64,000 nucleotides of DNA, taken from contig CALVJL010000003.1 in assembly GCA_944332075.1 (NCBI GenBank), forward strand, positions 84,086-148,085, given 5' to 3'. This stretch comes from an uncultured Bacilli bacterium (lineage in GTDB: Bacteria; Bacillota_I; Bacilli_A; RFN20; CAG-449). Positions 32,673 to 42,143 of this stretch are shown here, one piece after another. The first letter of the stretch is position 1. Each line of letters opens with the position of its first letter. Position numbers and translations under genes: made by a program. The notes beneath the pieces were generated by a model. That model saw only the letters and a list, made by a program, of their open reading frames with translations, did not search any database and was not told where the DNA came from.

Positions 32673-35249
32673 TTAATTTAAAATATCGCGCTTCTTTTGA
32701 TACTCAGCAAGTTCCTTGAGGTATTTTTCACGTTTAGCTTTTTCTTCATTAATTTTCTTTTCTGGAGCCTTAGCGATGAACGCAGGATTATTTAACATTT
32801 TATCACCGCGAAGTAATTCGCTCTTAATAGCTGAAATTTTATCATCAAATTTCTTTTTCAAAAGCTCTTTATCGAGGTCTTCTTCAATATAAAGTTCACC
32901 GATATAGTAAATTGATGAAAGATCCTTCTTGCTTTCATCGTCAATAATAACTTCATTAGCAAAAGTGAAACGTTTAAGATATGGCAAGATTGTTTGGAAA
33001 TCAAAGCTACCAACGTGATTAAGATATAGACGAACTTTGCTATTTGGTGCTAAAGAATTATCAACTTTGAATGAACGAACATCCTTAATCATAGAAATTA
33101 GAGATGAAACGATTTTTTCACTTTCTTCAGAAACATATTTTTCTTCATATTCTGGATACTTTTCAAGGCAAATTGATTCACCATGATAAGGTAAATTAAG
33201 ATAGATTTCTTCGGCGATAAAAGGAGTATATGGATAAATCATTAAAATAATTGATTTTAAAACCTTCAAAAGAACTTTTTTCGTCTCATGATTCATTGTA
33301 ACTTTACTAAGTTCAAGATACCATGAGGTGAAATCATCATAGACGAAATTATAAAGGTGAGTTGACGCATTAGCAAAATCATATTTTTCCATGTTAATTG
33401 TTACATTGGTAATCGTCTTTTCTAAACGTGTCAAAATATATTTGTCAATTAATGAAAGTTTGGATAGATCAATTTCTTCATCTAATTTTTCTTCGCCTTC
33501 AAGATTAGATAAAACAAAGCGCGAAGCATTCCAAATTTTATTGAGGTATGCTTCACTAGATTTAACTTTTTCATCACTATAGCGAGTATCGAGTCCAGGT
33601 GAAGTTGATGTCGTTAAGAAATATCTTAATGCATCAACACCATATTTCTTAATAACGTCAAAAGGATCAATTCCGTTACCTAGTGATTTTGACATTTTTC
33701 TTCCTTGCTCATCTCTAATTAATCCATGGATTAAGCATTTCTTGAATGGAGCTTTATCAGTAAATTCTAAGCCCTGGAAAATCATTCTTGAAACCCAGAA
33801 GAAAATAATATCATAGGCGGTAACCATTATATCTAAAGGATAATAACGCTTTAAATCAGCTGTCTCATTAGGCCAGCCTAATGTTGAAAACGGCCAAAGC
33901 CCAGACGAGAACCAGGTATCAAGAACATCTTCATCCTGAACATAGTTTTCCATATCAGCAGGTGGTTCTTCGCTAACGAGAATAGAACCATCCTTCTTAC
34001 TATAATATGCCGGTATTCTATGACCCCACCAAAGCTGACGAGAAATGCACCAATCATCACAATCACTCATCCAGTTTTCAAAAATCTTATTGAATCTTTC
34101 TGGTATAAATTCAACTTTATCCTCGGTATTTTGATTTTCTAATGCTCTTTTTGCTAGTGGTCCCATTTTAACAAACCATTGTTTTTTTAGCATTGGTTCA
34201 ACAACGGCATGGCTTCTTTCCGAGTGCCCGACTTGGTGGACGATATCTTCAATTTTGACTAAATATCCGTCTTGTTTTAATTTCTCAACTAATTTTTCAC
34301 GGCAGACATAGCGGTCTAAGCCAACATATTCAGCTGGGCAGTTTTCATTCATCGTCGCATCATCATTCATAATGATTGGATGAGCAAGATGATGTCTTTC
34401 ACCAATTAAGAAATCGTTAGGATCATGTGCCGGGGTACATTTCATGACGCCGGTACCAAAATTTAAATCGACATATTCATCAGCGATAACCGGAATTTTT
34501 TCACCATTAGCTGGATTGATTACTTCTTTTCCAATAATATCAAGATAGCGTTCATCTTTAGGATTGACAACCAAGCAAACATCACCAAACATCGTTTCAG
34601 GACGAGTTGTGGCAATTAAAAGATTCTTACTGCCATCGACTAATGGATAATTAAAATAATAAAATTTACCTTTATCATCTTGGTGAATAACTTCAATATT
34701 TGATAGAGCCGTTTTAAAGACTGGATCCCAGTTAATAATTCTCTCGCCGCGATAAATTAAACCTTTATTGTATAAGGTCACAAAAACATGGCGGACTGCC
34801 TTATTTAAACCATCATCAAGAGTAAAACGTTCACGAGAATAATCAAGGGATAAACCCATAACAGCCCATTGCGAATGGATGGTTTTAGCATATTCCTTTT
34901 TCCATTCCCAAGCCTTTTCTAAGAATTTTTCCCTTCCTAAATCATAGCGAGAAATACCCTGTTCGCGAAGTCTTGCCTCAACCTTAGCTTGCGTTGCAAT
35001 TCCTGCGTGGTCCATTCCCGGTAACCAAAGAACATCGTAGCCTTTCGCTCTTTTATAACGCGCAATAATATCTTGAACTGTGGTATTCCATGCATGGCCA
35101 AGATGTAACATACCTGTTACATTTGGTGGCGGAATAACCATTGAAAATTTTGTTTTTGTTTCATCGCCAGCTAAAAAATATCCCTTGTCTTTCCAAGTTT
35201 GATACTTGCCCTGTTCAACTTCATTATGGTCGTAATGAGTTTTTAGCAT
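32673..35249 (-). CDS. valS: Valine-tRNA ligase
   Basis: This 858-residue class I synthetase has the HIGH motif as HLGHAWN (PPPNVTGMLHLGHAWN), the editing CP1 domain in the middle, KMSKSLGNG (KMSKS motif), an anticodon-binding helical domain and a C-terminal coiled coil (KKFDDKISAIKSELLRGDKML). The frame extends 9 codons upstream, but GGGAGGAAATT precedes the ATG at 35249. Expression is controlled by the T-box just upstream and ends at the hairpin shared with the peptide gene. Confidence 0.97.
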   Translation of the reverse strand: MLKTHYDHNEVEQGKYQTWKDKGYFLAGDETKTKFSMVIPPPNVTGMLHLGHAWNTTVQDIIARYKRAKGYDVLWLPGMDHAGIATQAKVEARLREQGISRYDLGREKFLEKAWEWKKEYAKTIHSQWAVMGLSLDYSRERFTLDDGLNKAVRHVFVTLYNKGLIYRGERIINWDPVFKTALSNIEVIHQDDKGKFYYFNYPLVDGSKNLLIATTRPETMFGDVCLVVNPKDERYLDIIGKEVINPANGEKIPVIADEYVDLNFGTGVMKCTPAHDPNDFLIGERHHLAHPIIMNDDATMNENCPAEYVGLDRYVCREKLVEKLKQDGYLVKIEDIVHQVGHSERSHAVVEPMLKKQWFVKMGPLAKRALENQNTEDKVEFIPERFNKIFENWMSDCDDWCISRQLWWGHRIPAYYSKKDGSILVSEEPPADMENYVQDEDVLDTWFSSGLWPFSTLGWPNETADLKRYYPLDIMVTAYDIIFFWVSRMIFQGLEFTDKAPFKKCLIHGLIRDEQGRKMSKSLGNGIDPFDVIKKYGVDALRYFLTTSTSPGLDTRYSDEKVKSSEAYLNKIWNASRFVLSNLEGEEKLDEEIDLSKLSLIDKYILTRLEKTITNVTINMEKYDFANASTHLYNFVYDDFTSWYLELSKVTMNHETKKVLLKVLKSIILMIYPYTPFIAEEIYLNLPYHGESICLEKYPEYEEKYVSEESEKIVSSLISMIKDVRSFKVDNSLAPNSKVRLYLNHVGSFDFQTILPYLKRFTFANEVIIDDESKKDLSSIYYIGELYIEEDLDKELLKKKFDDKISAIKSELLRGDKMLNNPAFIAKAPEKKINEEKAKREKYLKELAEYQKKRDILN

Positions 35250-35266
35250 AATTTCCTCCCAAAAAT

Positions 35267-35469
35267 AAAAAAACATCCTCTAAAAGGACGTCGTTAACGC
35301 GGTACCACCTTTTTTCGGCCATCGGCCGCTCTCAATTAATAACTTTAACGCAGTTAGCGAAGATTCCTCTTAGTCTCGATAGCGACGCCCGCTAACCGCC
35401 TTATCTGCTTCCACCATCCAGACTCTCTAGAAATTTAAGTTTCGCGGCCTCTATCTCATCGACGCTATA
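35267..35469 (-). ncRNA. T-box riboswitch of valS
   Basis: The minus strand shows the T-box sequence AAAGGTGGTACCGCG at about 35310, and a terminator (stem ACGTCCT/AGGATGT then T-run, 35267-35291) just before valS. A long stem I has its base ATAGCG paired with CGCTAT, an apical GGATGGTGGAAGC-type loop, and a candidate specifier region with GTT (Val) near its 3' side. Uncharged tRNA-Val should stabilise the antiterminator and allow valS transcription. The specifier codon assignment is tentative. Confidence 0.92.
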
Positions 35470-35498
35470 ATGATACTTGGTTTTCTTTTTCCTATCAA
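35470..35498 (-). promoter_or_regulatory. Promoter of the valS T-box transcript
   Basis: -35 TTGATA (35493-35498) and -10 TATCAT (35470-35475) on the minus strand are 17 bases apart, directly upstream of stem I of the T-box. Confidence 0.7.
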
Positions 35499-35501
35499 GA
35501 C

Positions 35502-35534
35502 AAAAAAGAAAAGTAGCCAAAGTTTGGCTACTTT
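35502..35534 (-). terminator. Terminator of the lon-engB unit
   Basis: AAGTAGCC and GGCTACTT pair over at least 8 bp, followed by TTTTCTTTTTT on the minus strand. The engB TAG stop lies inside the 5' arm. Confidence 0.88.
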
Positions 35535-36100
35535 AAGATATATTCATTTAATCTCTCTTGTAAAGAATTGATTTGTTTTCGATTATTAACCGAGAAAAGT
35601 AAATAATCTTTTATTTGATTTTGTTCCGCCTCTTTCTTAATTTTTGCTAATTCGCTCTGCTTGAGCTTATCGCTCTTAGTAAAAATAATTAAATACGGAT
35701 AAGGAAGAGATTGGAGAAAATTTATTGTCTCTAATTCATCGCTTGCAATATCGCGGCGCGAATCGATGAGATAACAAATCAATCGCAGTTCTTTATGATT
35801 AGTTAAATAACGCTGCATCATCATCTCAAAATCATCTTGAGAATACGCAATTCTCCGATATCCAAAACCAGGTGCATCGACTAAATAAAATGTTTTATCA
35901 ATAAGATAGTAATTAATTAGGGTTGTATGACCAGGCGTCTGTGAGACATAGGCGAGATTTTTACGGTTTGTCAAAGCGTTGATTAAAGATGATTTTCCAA
36001 CATTCGACTTTCCGATAAATAAAACCTGTGGGTAATCATAGAGATGTTCGCTTGTCGAAGATGAAGAAATAACAAATTCAGCATTATTAAAATTAATCAT
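35528..36100 (-). CDS. engB: Ribosome biogenesis GTPase EngB/YsxC
   Basis: This 190-residue GTPase acts in 50S assembly. It contains G1 FIGKSNVGKSSLINALTNRK, G2 TPGHT, G3 VDAPGFGYRR and G4 IIFTKSDKL. The ATG at 36100 has GAGG 9 bases upstream and overlaps the lon stop by 8 bases; a TTG 6 bases earlier is spaced less well. The lon-ysxC order is the same as in Bacillus subtilis. Confidence 0.95.
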   Translation of the reverse strand: MINFNNAEFVISSSSTSEHLYDYPQVLFIGKSNVGKSSLINALTNRKNLAYVSQTPGHTTLINYYLIDKTFYLVDAPGFGYRRIAYSQDDFEMMMQRYLTNHKELRLICYLIDSRRDIASDELETINFLQSLPYPYLIIFTKSDKLKQSELAKIKKEAEQNQIKDYLLFSVNNRKQINSLQERLNEYILK

Positions 36101-38444
36101 TTTCAAGAGCCTCTTTCAATGCATCATCAACTGAAGAAATTAAGACAAACTTCAAGTTCTTTAAAACGACAGGAGCTAAATCAGCTAAATTACGTTCATT
36201 TTCTTGAGGAATTAAAACTTTTGTAATTCCAGAGCGATAAGCCGCTAAAGTTTTCTCTTTTAATCCGCCAATTGCTAATGCTTTACCTCTAAGAGTAACT
36301 TCACCAGTCATAGCGACATTGGAGAGAACTTTTTTATGTGAACACGCTGACACAATTGCAACTGTCATCGCAATACCTGCTGAAGGACCATCTTTTGGAA
36401 CAGCGCCTTCTGGAACATGGATATGAATATCATTTTCCAAGAAGAGTTTTGGATCGATATTATAGCGAGCGGCATTTGCTTTGACATAGTCAAGAGCAAT
36501 GGTTGCCGACTCTTTCATGACATTACCTAAATTACCGGTTAAAACTAGACCGCCTTTTCCAGCAAAATAATTGACTTCAATTGGTAAAATATCGCCGCCA
36601 ACCTGAGTATAGGCTAATCCGGTAACAACACCAACTTGGTTTTCTTTTTCTTTTAAAGATACGTCGAATATTTCTGTTCCGAGATATTCTTTAACTTTTG
36701 GAATGTCAACAGTAACAATTTTATCAAGAGAATTATTCTTTAACATATCAACTAATGCTTTACGAATAATTGTTCCAATTTTCCTTTCAAGTTCACGGAC
36801 TCCAGATTCTCTAGTGTAGTAATCCATGATGTAATAAAGAGCTTCATCGGTAAAGATGATATGACTTGGATCAATACCGTTTTGTGAGCATTCCTTTTTG
36901 ATTAAATGCTCAACAGCGATATGATATTTTTCTTCATTTGTATAAGTATTTAATTCGATTAATTCAAGCCTGTCGCGCAACGCAGCTGGAATATTATCAA
37001 GGTAATTTGCAGTAGCAATAAAGAGAACCTTGCTTAAGTCATATGGCTCTTCAAGATAATTATCTTGGAAGAACGAATTTTGCTCAGGATCGAGGACTTC
37101 AAGCATCGCCGAAGCTGGATCACCATGGATATTGCTAGTCATCTTATCGATTTCATCAAGTAAGAAAACTGGATTAACCACACCAGCTTTTTGCATTCCT
37201 TTAATGATCTTGCCAGGCATTGAAGCAACATAAGTTCTTCGATGGCCGCGAATCTCAGCTTCATCGCTAGTTCCGCCTAATGATGCTTTAACAAATTTTC
37301 TATTTAAAGCGCGAGCAACGGATTTAGCTAACGAAGTTTTACCGGTTCCTGGAGGTCCATAAAGACAAAGAATCGGAGCTTTCAAAGAATTTGTTACATT
37401 CTTAACAGCTAAGTACTCTAAAATTCTTTCTTTGACCTTTTCAAGACCATAATGATCTTCATTTAAGACATCTTCAGCATGTTTTATATCATTATTATCG
37501 ATACTTTCTTCGTACCAAGGTACGCTCATCATCGTATCGATATAACCTTTCGCCATCGAATATTCTGCTGACGAAGTTGGTAATTGATTTAAGCGTTTAA
37601 TTTCACTTTTAATCTTAGCTTTAATATTTTCTGGATATGGATTACTATCAAGTCTCTTCAAATAAGCTTCGACAGAATCGCTATCCTCGCTCGGATCAAG
37701 CTTATCGAGTTCGTCTTCAATTGCTTTCAATTTTTCACGAAGAATATATTCGCGTTGTTGTTTTTCACTTTTTGTACGAATCGCGTTATTGATTGTCGCA
37801 TTAATTTCATCTTCAATTTGACCTTTGCTTAATTCATTAGAAATAGTAACAAATCTTTGATTAAGCGAAGTCTCTTCGAGAAGAGCTTGCTTCATTTCAA
37901 TTGGTAATTCGAGATAAAAACAAATTTGGTTAGAAGCCTCTTCCATTCCAATTCCTTTTTGAAGGCGGTAAATAACCGGACGTGGAAGAAGATTTGGAAT
38001 TTGTGAATTACTAACGAGAGTGAGAACGTTAAGATAATTATTTTCAAGCGATTGATAATCTTCGCCATTTTCTAGCGGATAATCCATGTATTCACAATCA
38101 AAACATGGTTTGTCTTGATATGTAGAAGTTGATATTTCAGTGCACTTTACCCGTTTTAAACCAGTGACGCGCATCCGATATGTTCCATTAATATCTTTAG
38201 CCGATTCAATATGGCAGAGCGTTCCAACCCGATAGATATCATCAATTGTAGGTTCGTTGATGGCGATATCCTTCTGGGTAACGACAACAATGTCTCCATC
38301 AAATAAATCGAGAGCTTTATTCATTGCAGCTAAAGAGAAAAGACGGCCGACATCTATTGATGCAATCGGCCCTGGGAACATTACTAATCCCCGTGTAATC
38401 AATAACGGAGATGATTTAACTGCAGTATTTTCTAAGTTAGGCAT
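36093..38444 (-). CDS. lon: ATP-dependent protease Lon
   Basis: This 783-residue cytoplasmic protease degrades misfolded and regulatory proteins. It has an N-terminal LAN substrate domain (SSPLLITRGLVMFPGPI), a coiled coil around residues 190-260, an AAA+ domain with Walker A CLYGPPGTGKTSLAKS and Walker B VFLLDEIDKM, and a C-terminal Ser-Lys protease domain with PKDGPSAG carrying the catalytic Ser. GGAGG lies before the ATG. It sits between tig and engB, a common Firmicutes neighbourhood. Confidence 0.97.
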   Translation of the reverse strand: MPNLENTAVKSSPLLITRGLVMFPGPIASIDVGRLFSLAAMNKALDLFDGDIVVVTQKDIAINEPTIDDIYRVGTLCHIESAKDINGTYRMRVTGLKRVKCTEISTSTYQDKPCFDCEYMDYPLENGEDYQSLENNYLNVLTLVSNSQIPNLLPRPVIYRLQKGIGMEEASNQICFYLELPIEMKQALLEETSLNQRFVTISNELSKGQIEDEINATINNAIRTKSEKQQREYILREKLKAIEDELDKLDPSEDSDSVEAYLKRLDSNPYPENIKAKIKSEIKRLNQLPTSSAEYSMAKGYIDTMMSVPWYEESIDNNDIKHAEDVLNEDHYGLEKVKERILEYLAVKNVTNSLKAPILCLYGPPGTGKTSLAKSVARALNRKFVKASLGGTSDEAEIRGHRRTYVASMPGKIIKGMQKAGVVNPVFLLDEIDKMTSNIHGDPASAMLEVLDPEQNSFFQDNYLEEPYDLSKVLFIATANYLDNIPAALRDRLELIELNTYTNEEKYHIAVEHLIKKECSQNGIDPSHIIFTDEALYYIMDYYTRESGVRELERKIGTIIRKALVDMLKNNSLDKIVTVDIPKVKEYLGTEIFDVSLKEKENQVGVVTGLAYTQVGGDILPIEVNYFAGKGGLVLTGNLGNVMKESATIALDYVKANAARYNIDPKLFLENDIHIHVPEGAVPKDGPSAGIAMTVAIVSACSHKKVLSNVAMTGEVTLRGKALAIGGLKEKTLAAYRSGITKVLIPQENERNLADLAPVVLKNLKFVLISSVDDALKEALEND

Positions 38445-38491
38445 AGGGTTTTTCCTCCTTCCGACGAAAAGGAATAATACCTGCTATTATC

Positions 38492-39766
38492 CTAATCGTT
38501 GTTATTTGCAAGAATGAATTTTGTAAATAATTCTTGTCTAATTTGTCTTAATAATTCATTTTGTTGAGGTTCGAGAGCTTTTCTGATATCTTCAACTTTC
38601 ATTGAATAAGTCTTTGCGAATTCCTCGTATTTATCGTTAAGTGCTTTGCTATCGACAATAATATTTTCCTTACGGCAAATCTCATCGATAACTAAAGAAG
38701 TTTTGATGCTCTTTAAAGCTTCAGCCTTAATTTGATCATGATACTTTTCAAATGTAAGACCGCTAACATTTAAGAAATCTTCAAATTTGAGTCCATTGGA
38801 TTCAACTTGTTTTCTAACTCTATCAATTTGAGCAGCTGTTTCATCTTCAACGATTGAATCAGAAATTTCAACAACTGCGTTCTCAACGCACTTATCAAGA
38901 ATTTCATTTAGGCGAGTTTGCTCATTGCTTTGTGTTTTTCTATTCTTTAAGTCTTCTTTGACATGAGCTCTTAATTCATCGATAGTGTTGACATCTTTAT
39001 AGTTGAGTTCCTTAACGAATTCTTCATTTAATTCTGGAAGAACAACTTGCTTGACGTCGTGGCACTTTACAACAAACTTAGCATCTTTACCGGCTAATGA
39101 TTCAACATAGTTAGCAGGGAAAGTGACGTTGATTGTTCTTTCTTCACCAGCTTTAATTCCAATTAAAGCATCTTCAAAACCAGGGATGAAGGAATTAGAA
39201 CCTAATTTAAGTTCATAATTTTTAGCTTCTCCACCATCAAAAGGAATATCGTTTACATAGCCCTTAAAATCAATAATAACAGTGTCACCTGAAGCAGCTT
39301 CACCATCTTTGATTTCCATAGTAGCTTGTTGATTTCTTAATTTTTCGATTTCTTCATCGATTTCTTTTTCAGTTACTCTAACAGCTTTCTTAGCAACTTT
39401 AATTCCTTTATATTCACCTAAAGTGACTACTGGAGCTAAAGCGACTGTTACAAAAGCTTCTAATTCACTATCTGTAAGTTTTGTAATGCTTAATGCAGGT
39501 TGAGCAATAGGATTAAACTTTTCTTGTTCCATTACTTCGCGATATGCAGCATTAATTAAATTCATTAATGCCTCATGTTTAACATCGCTAGGATTAATAT
39601 GTCTCTTAGCGATATTATCTGGTACATTACCAACGCGGAATCCATCAACTTTAAGTTTTGCTTTTAATTTATTGAATTCTTTATTTTGAGCCTTAGTCCA
39701 TTCATCTTTGTCTGCGACAAAAGTGATAATGGCTTCAGCTGGTTTTCTTTCAATTTTCTTTTCCAT
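38492..39766 (-). CDS. tig: Trigger factor chaperone
   Basis: This protein of about 424 residues is a ribosome-bound folding chaperone. The N-terminal ribosome-binding loop is GFRVGNVPDNIAKR, the FKBP-like domain starts at GDTVIIDFKGYVNDIPFDGG, and a long helical C-terminal domain follows. The ATG at 39766 gives the standard opening MEKKIERKPAEA. The frame is open 16 codons further up, and the AAGGAG site is a rather long 12 bases from the ATG, so the exact start is slightly uncertain. A TATAAT at 39820-39825 may belong to its promoter. Confidence 0.94.
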   Translation of the reverse strand: MEKKIERKPAEAIITFVADKDEWTKAQNKEFNKLKAKLKVDGFRVGNVPDNIAKRHINPSDVKHEALMNLINAAYREVMEQEKFNPIAQPALSITKLTDSELEAFVTVALAPVVTLGEYKGIKVAKKAVRVTEKEIDEEIEKLRNQQATMEIKDGEAASGDTVIIDFKGYVNDIPFDGGEAKNYELKLGSNSFIPGFEDALIGIKAGEERTINVTFPANYVESLAGKDAKFVVKCHDVKQVVLPELNEEFVKELNYKDVNTIDELRAHVKEDLKNRKTQSNEQTRLNEILDKCVENAVVEISDSIVEDETAAQIDRVRKQVESNGLKFEDFLNVSGLTFEKYHDQIKAEALKSIKTSLVIDEICRKENIIVDSKALNDKYEEFAKTYSMKVEDIRKALEPQQNELLRQIRQELFTKFILANNND

Positions 39767-39875
39767 TTTAAAAATATACTCCTTCTTTAAAGCATAAACT
39801 ATTTTACATAACAATGCTAATTATAACAACAAAATATTATAAAATTTCTTCTTTAAATGATAAAGTAACCTTCTC

Positions 39876-40976
39876 TCAAAGAGAGAAAGTTTTTAAAAAA
39901 TTCCATGCAGAGATGATAACATCATCCATGTCGAAATATTTATATTGACCCAATCTGCCACCAAAGAATACTTTTTTCTCATTCTCAGCAAGTTCCCTAT
40001 ATCTATTGAATAAACGAGAATTAGTTTCATCGTTAACTGGATAATATGGTTCATCACCAGTTTCAAATTTTTTAGAGTATTCCTTAGATACAACGGTTTT
40101 AGGCGAAGTGCTATCAAATTCAAAATGCTTATGTTCGATGACTCTTGTATAAGGAACATCATAATCTGTGTAATTCACGACAGCATTACCTTGATAGTTG
40201 TCACAATCGAGAACTTCCGTTTTAAAATAGACAGTTCTGTATTCAAGATGACCAAGCGAATAATCAAAATATTCATCAATTGCACCAGTATATATGATGT
40301 AGTCATATTCATTAAGGTACTCTTGTTTTCTATCGAAGAAGTTAGTTGATGTATATACTTTAATACCCGAAAGCATTTTTTCGATAATTTGCGTATATCC
40401 ACCAATAGGAATGCCCTGATAGCGATCATTGAAATAATTATTATCAAAAGTAAATCTTACCGGTAGTCTCTTAATAATAAAAGATGGTAATTCAGTACAT
40501 GGTTTTCCCCATTGTTTAGCAGTATATCCCTTAATTAATTTTTCATAAATCGTTTTTCCGACAAGATTAATAGCCTGTTCTTCTAGATTAGTAACATTTT
40601 CTAGATGATAATTTTTCTTTTCTTCTTCAATTCTTTCTTTAGCTTCTTTCGGTGTTTTAACATTAAAAAGTTTAGAGAAAGTATTCATGTTGAACGGTAA
40701 ATTATATAGTTCATCTTTATAGATAGCGATAGGGGAATTTATATAATTATTGAACTCAGCAAATTGATTTACATAATTCCAAACTGCTTTATCGGAAGTA
40801 TGAAAAATATGAGCTCCGTAGCGATGAACATTAATATTTTCAATTTTTTCAGTATAAATATTTCCTGCGATATGATCTCTTTTTTCAATAACAGTTATTT
40901 GATAGCCTTTCTTATTCAATTCATAAGCGCAGACCGCACCAAATAATCCACTTCCAACTATTAATACTTTTTTCAT
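39876..40976 (-). CDS. glf: UDP-galactopyranose mutase
   Basis: This 366-residue flavoenzyme converts UDP-galactopyranose to UDP-galactofuranose for surface glycans. The FAD-binding GSGLFGAVCAYELNKKG with an acidic end (VIEKRDHIAGN) is at the N-terminus. RYGAHIFHTSD, YTAKQWGKP and the late GRLGQYKYFDMDD motif match Glf. The ATG at 40976 is preferred over the frame-opening codon at 41006 because homology begins there and the GT2 stop is immediately upstream. Presence of Glf implies a galactofuranose-containing polymer or glycolipid. It is cotranscribed with the GT2. Confidence 0.95.
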   Translation of the reverse strand: MKKVLIVGSGLFGAVCAYELNKKGYQITVIEKRDHIAGNIYTEKIENINVHRYGAHIFHTSDKAVWNYVNQFAEFNNYINSPIAIYKDELYNLPFNMNTFSKLFNVKTPKEAKERIEEEKKNYHLENVTNLEEQAINLVGKTIYEKLIKGYTAKQWGKPCTELPSFIIKRLPVRFTFDNNYFNDRYQGIPIGGYTQIIEKMLSGIKVYTSTNFFDRKQEYLNEYDYIIYTGAIDEYFDYSLGHLEYRTVYFKTEVLDCDNYQGNAVVNYTDYDVPYTRVIEHKHFEFDSTSPKTVVSKEYSKKFETGDEPYYPVNDETNSRLFNRYRELAENEKKVFFGGRLGQYKYFDMDDVIISAWNFLKTFSL

Positions 40977-40977
40977 A

Positions 40978-42006
40978 TTATCCCCATTTCGTAATTTTAC
41001 AAACAATTTTGTAACCAGTCATTACAGCAAAGCGTCTCAATGGAGGTATCAAAATCATTGGGAAGGCAACTTGTGAACGATGGTATATCTTATTATACAA
41101 TTTTTTATTCTTAGTCTTAAACTCTTTTAAAAATGCATTATAAGCTAATTTCTTTTCATTGTTGTATTCAGCATAAACGAAGCACATTGTTAAAAAAGAA
41201 TAAATCCCGAGCATATGAAGAAGGTATTTTCTCTGCTTCTTTTGCATTTTTTTGAAATCATCGAGAGTAAACATATTAATGCACAATTCACGCATAACGC
41301 GAAGTTGCTGATCATAGCGAGATGCCATGTTATGGAGATTAACAGATTGATCTGATCTTCCAATAAAGTAACGGTATAATGGTAATTTCATAAAATACAT
41401 TTTGCTAACAAAAGCTAATGGTTTGAAAGCAAAGATGTTATCGACATAGAATGTTTTTTCCAGCAAGCGAATTTTGCTTCTTTTTAATAAATTCAAGGAA
41501 TATGTCATTGCATGCATTAACACATATTGACCCGTCTTAAAATGGTTAACTTCATTCCAAGAAAAAATTTTGTTTACTGGAAAACGATGTGAATAATCCA
41601 TTTCGTATTGTTCATTTAATGTCACGTTCTCATAAACAAAATTTGTAAAATAAACATCGATATCGAGATGTTTTTCATAATTTTCCTTGATTTTATTTAA
41701 ATACGTTTGATAGCTAGAAACATCGAGCCAGTCATCCGAATCAACAACCTTAAAATATAATCCGGTAGCATTATCTAGTCCGGCATTAATCCCCGATCCA
41801 TGTCCGCCATTTTCTTTATGAATCACTTTGACAATTGACGGATATTTTTCTTTATATTCATCAGCAATTTTACCCGTTTCATCAGTTGATCCATCATCAA
41901 CAATAATGATTTCAACATCCTCACCTCCATGAAGAAGCGTATCAATACACTTTCTCATATAAGCTTGTGAGTTGTAGCACGGGACTACTAGTGTTAAATA
42001 TTTCAT
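40978..42006 (-). CDS. Family 2 glycosyltransferase
   Basis: This 342-residue GT-A fold enzyme opens LTLVVPCYNSQAYMRKCIDTLL, has IIIVDDGSTDETG, and uses VDSDDWLD as the DxD-type metal-binding motif. The C-terminal half is helical and basic, with no clear transmembrane span, so it is probably peripheral to the membrane. Pairing with glf suggests that it may transfer galactofuranose, but acceptor and donor are not readable. It has a plausible promoter at 42039-42066 and is separate from the glycan-use operon upstream. Confidence 0.88.
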   Translation of the reverse strand: MKYLTLVVPCYNSQAYMRKCIDTLLHGGEDVEIIIVDDGSTDETGKIADEYKEKYPSIVKVIHKENGGHGSGINAGLDNATGLYFKVVDSDDWLDVSSYQTYLNKIKENYEKHLDIDVYFTNFVYENVTLNEQYEMDYSHRFPVNKIFSWNEVNHFKTGQYVLMHAMTYSLNLLKRSKIRLLEKTFYVDNIFAFKPLAFVSKMYFMKLPLYRYFIGRSDQSVNLHNMASRYDQQLRVMRELCINMFTLDDFKKMQKKQRKYLLHMLGIYSFLTMCFVYAEYNNEKKLAYNAFLKEFKTKNKKLYNKIYHRSQVAFPMILIPPLRRFAVMTGYKIVCKITKWG

Positions 42007-42038
42007 AATAAGACCTCACTATTTAGTCAATCATGGTT

Positions 42039-42066
42039 ATAATACATATTTTTTTCATTAATACAA
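42039..42066 (-). promoter_or_regulatory. Promoter of the GT2-glf unit
   Basis: -35 TTGTAT (42061-42066) and -10 TATTAT (42039-42044) on the minus strand are 16 bases apart, ~33 bases before the GT2 ATG. Match to consensus is moderate. Confidence 0.45.
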
Positions 42067-42083
42067 TCAAAATTTCTATAAAA

Positions 42084-42099
42084 AAGAAAACGCTTTCTT
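42084..42099. promoter_or_regulatory. cre-like palindrome between the symporter and GT2 genes
   Basis: AAGAAAACGCTTTCTT fits the catabolite responsive element WTGNNARCGNWWWCAW except at two symmetric outer positions. It is 18 bases upstream of the GT2 promoter and 45 after the symporter stop. On the minus strand it is followed by T residues, so a weak terminator for the symporter operon is an alternative. Confidence 0.4.
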
Positions 42100-42143
42100 A
42101 ATTTATGTCTTATTTTAATATTTTTACTCATTAAATAGTTTGT

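Noticed and set aside
35300..35470. tRNA gene upstream of valS
   Set aside because: The folded region contains the T-box sequence and a terminator and lacks a TTCGA loop and acceptor stem of a tRNA.
39859..39890. Terminator at the end of glf
   Set aside because: TTCTCTC and GAGAGAA can pair, but no T-run follows on the minus strand.
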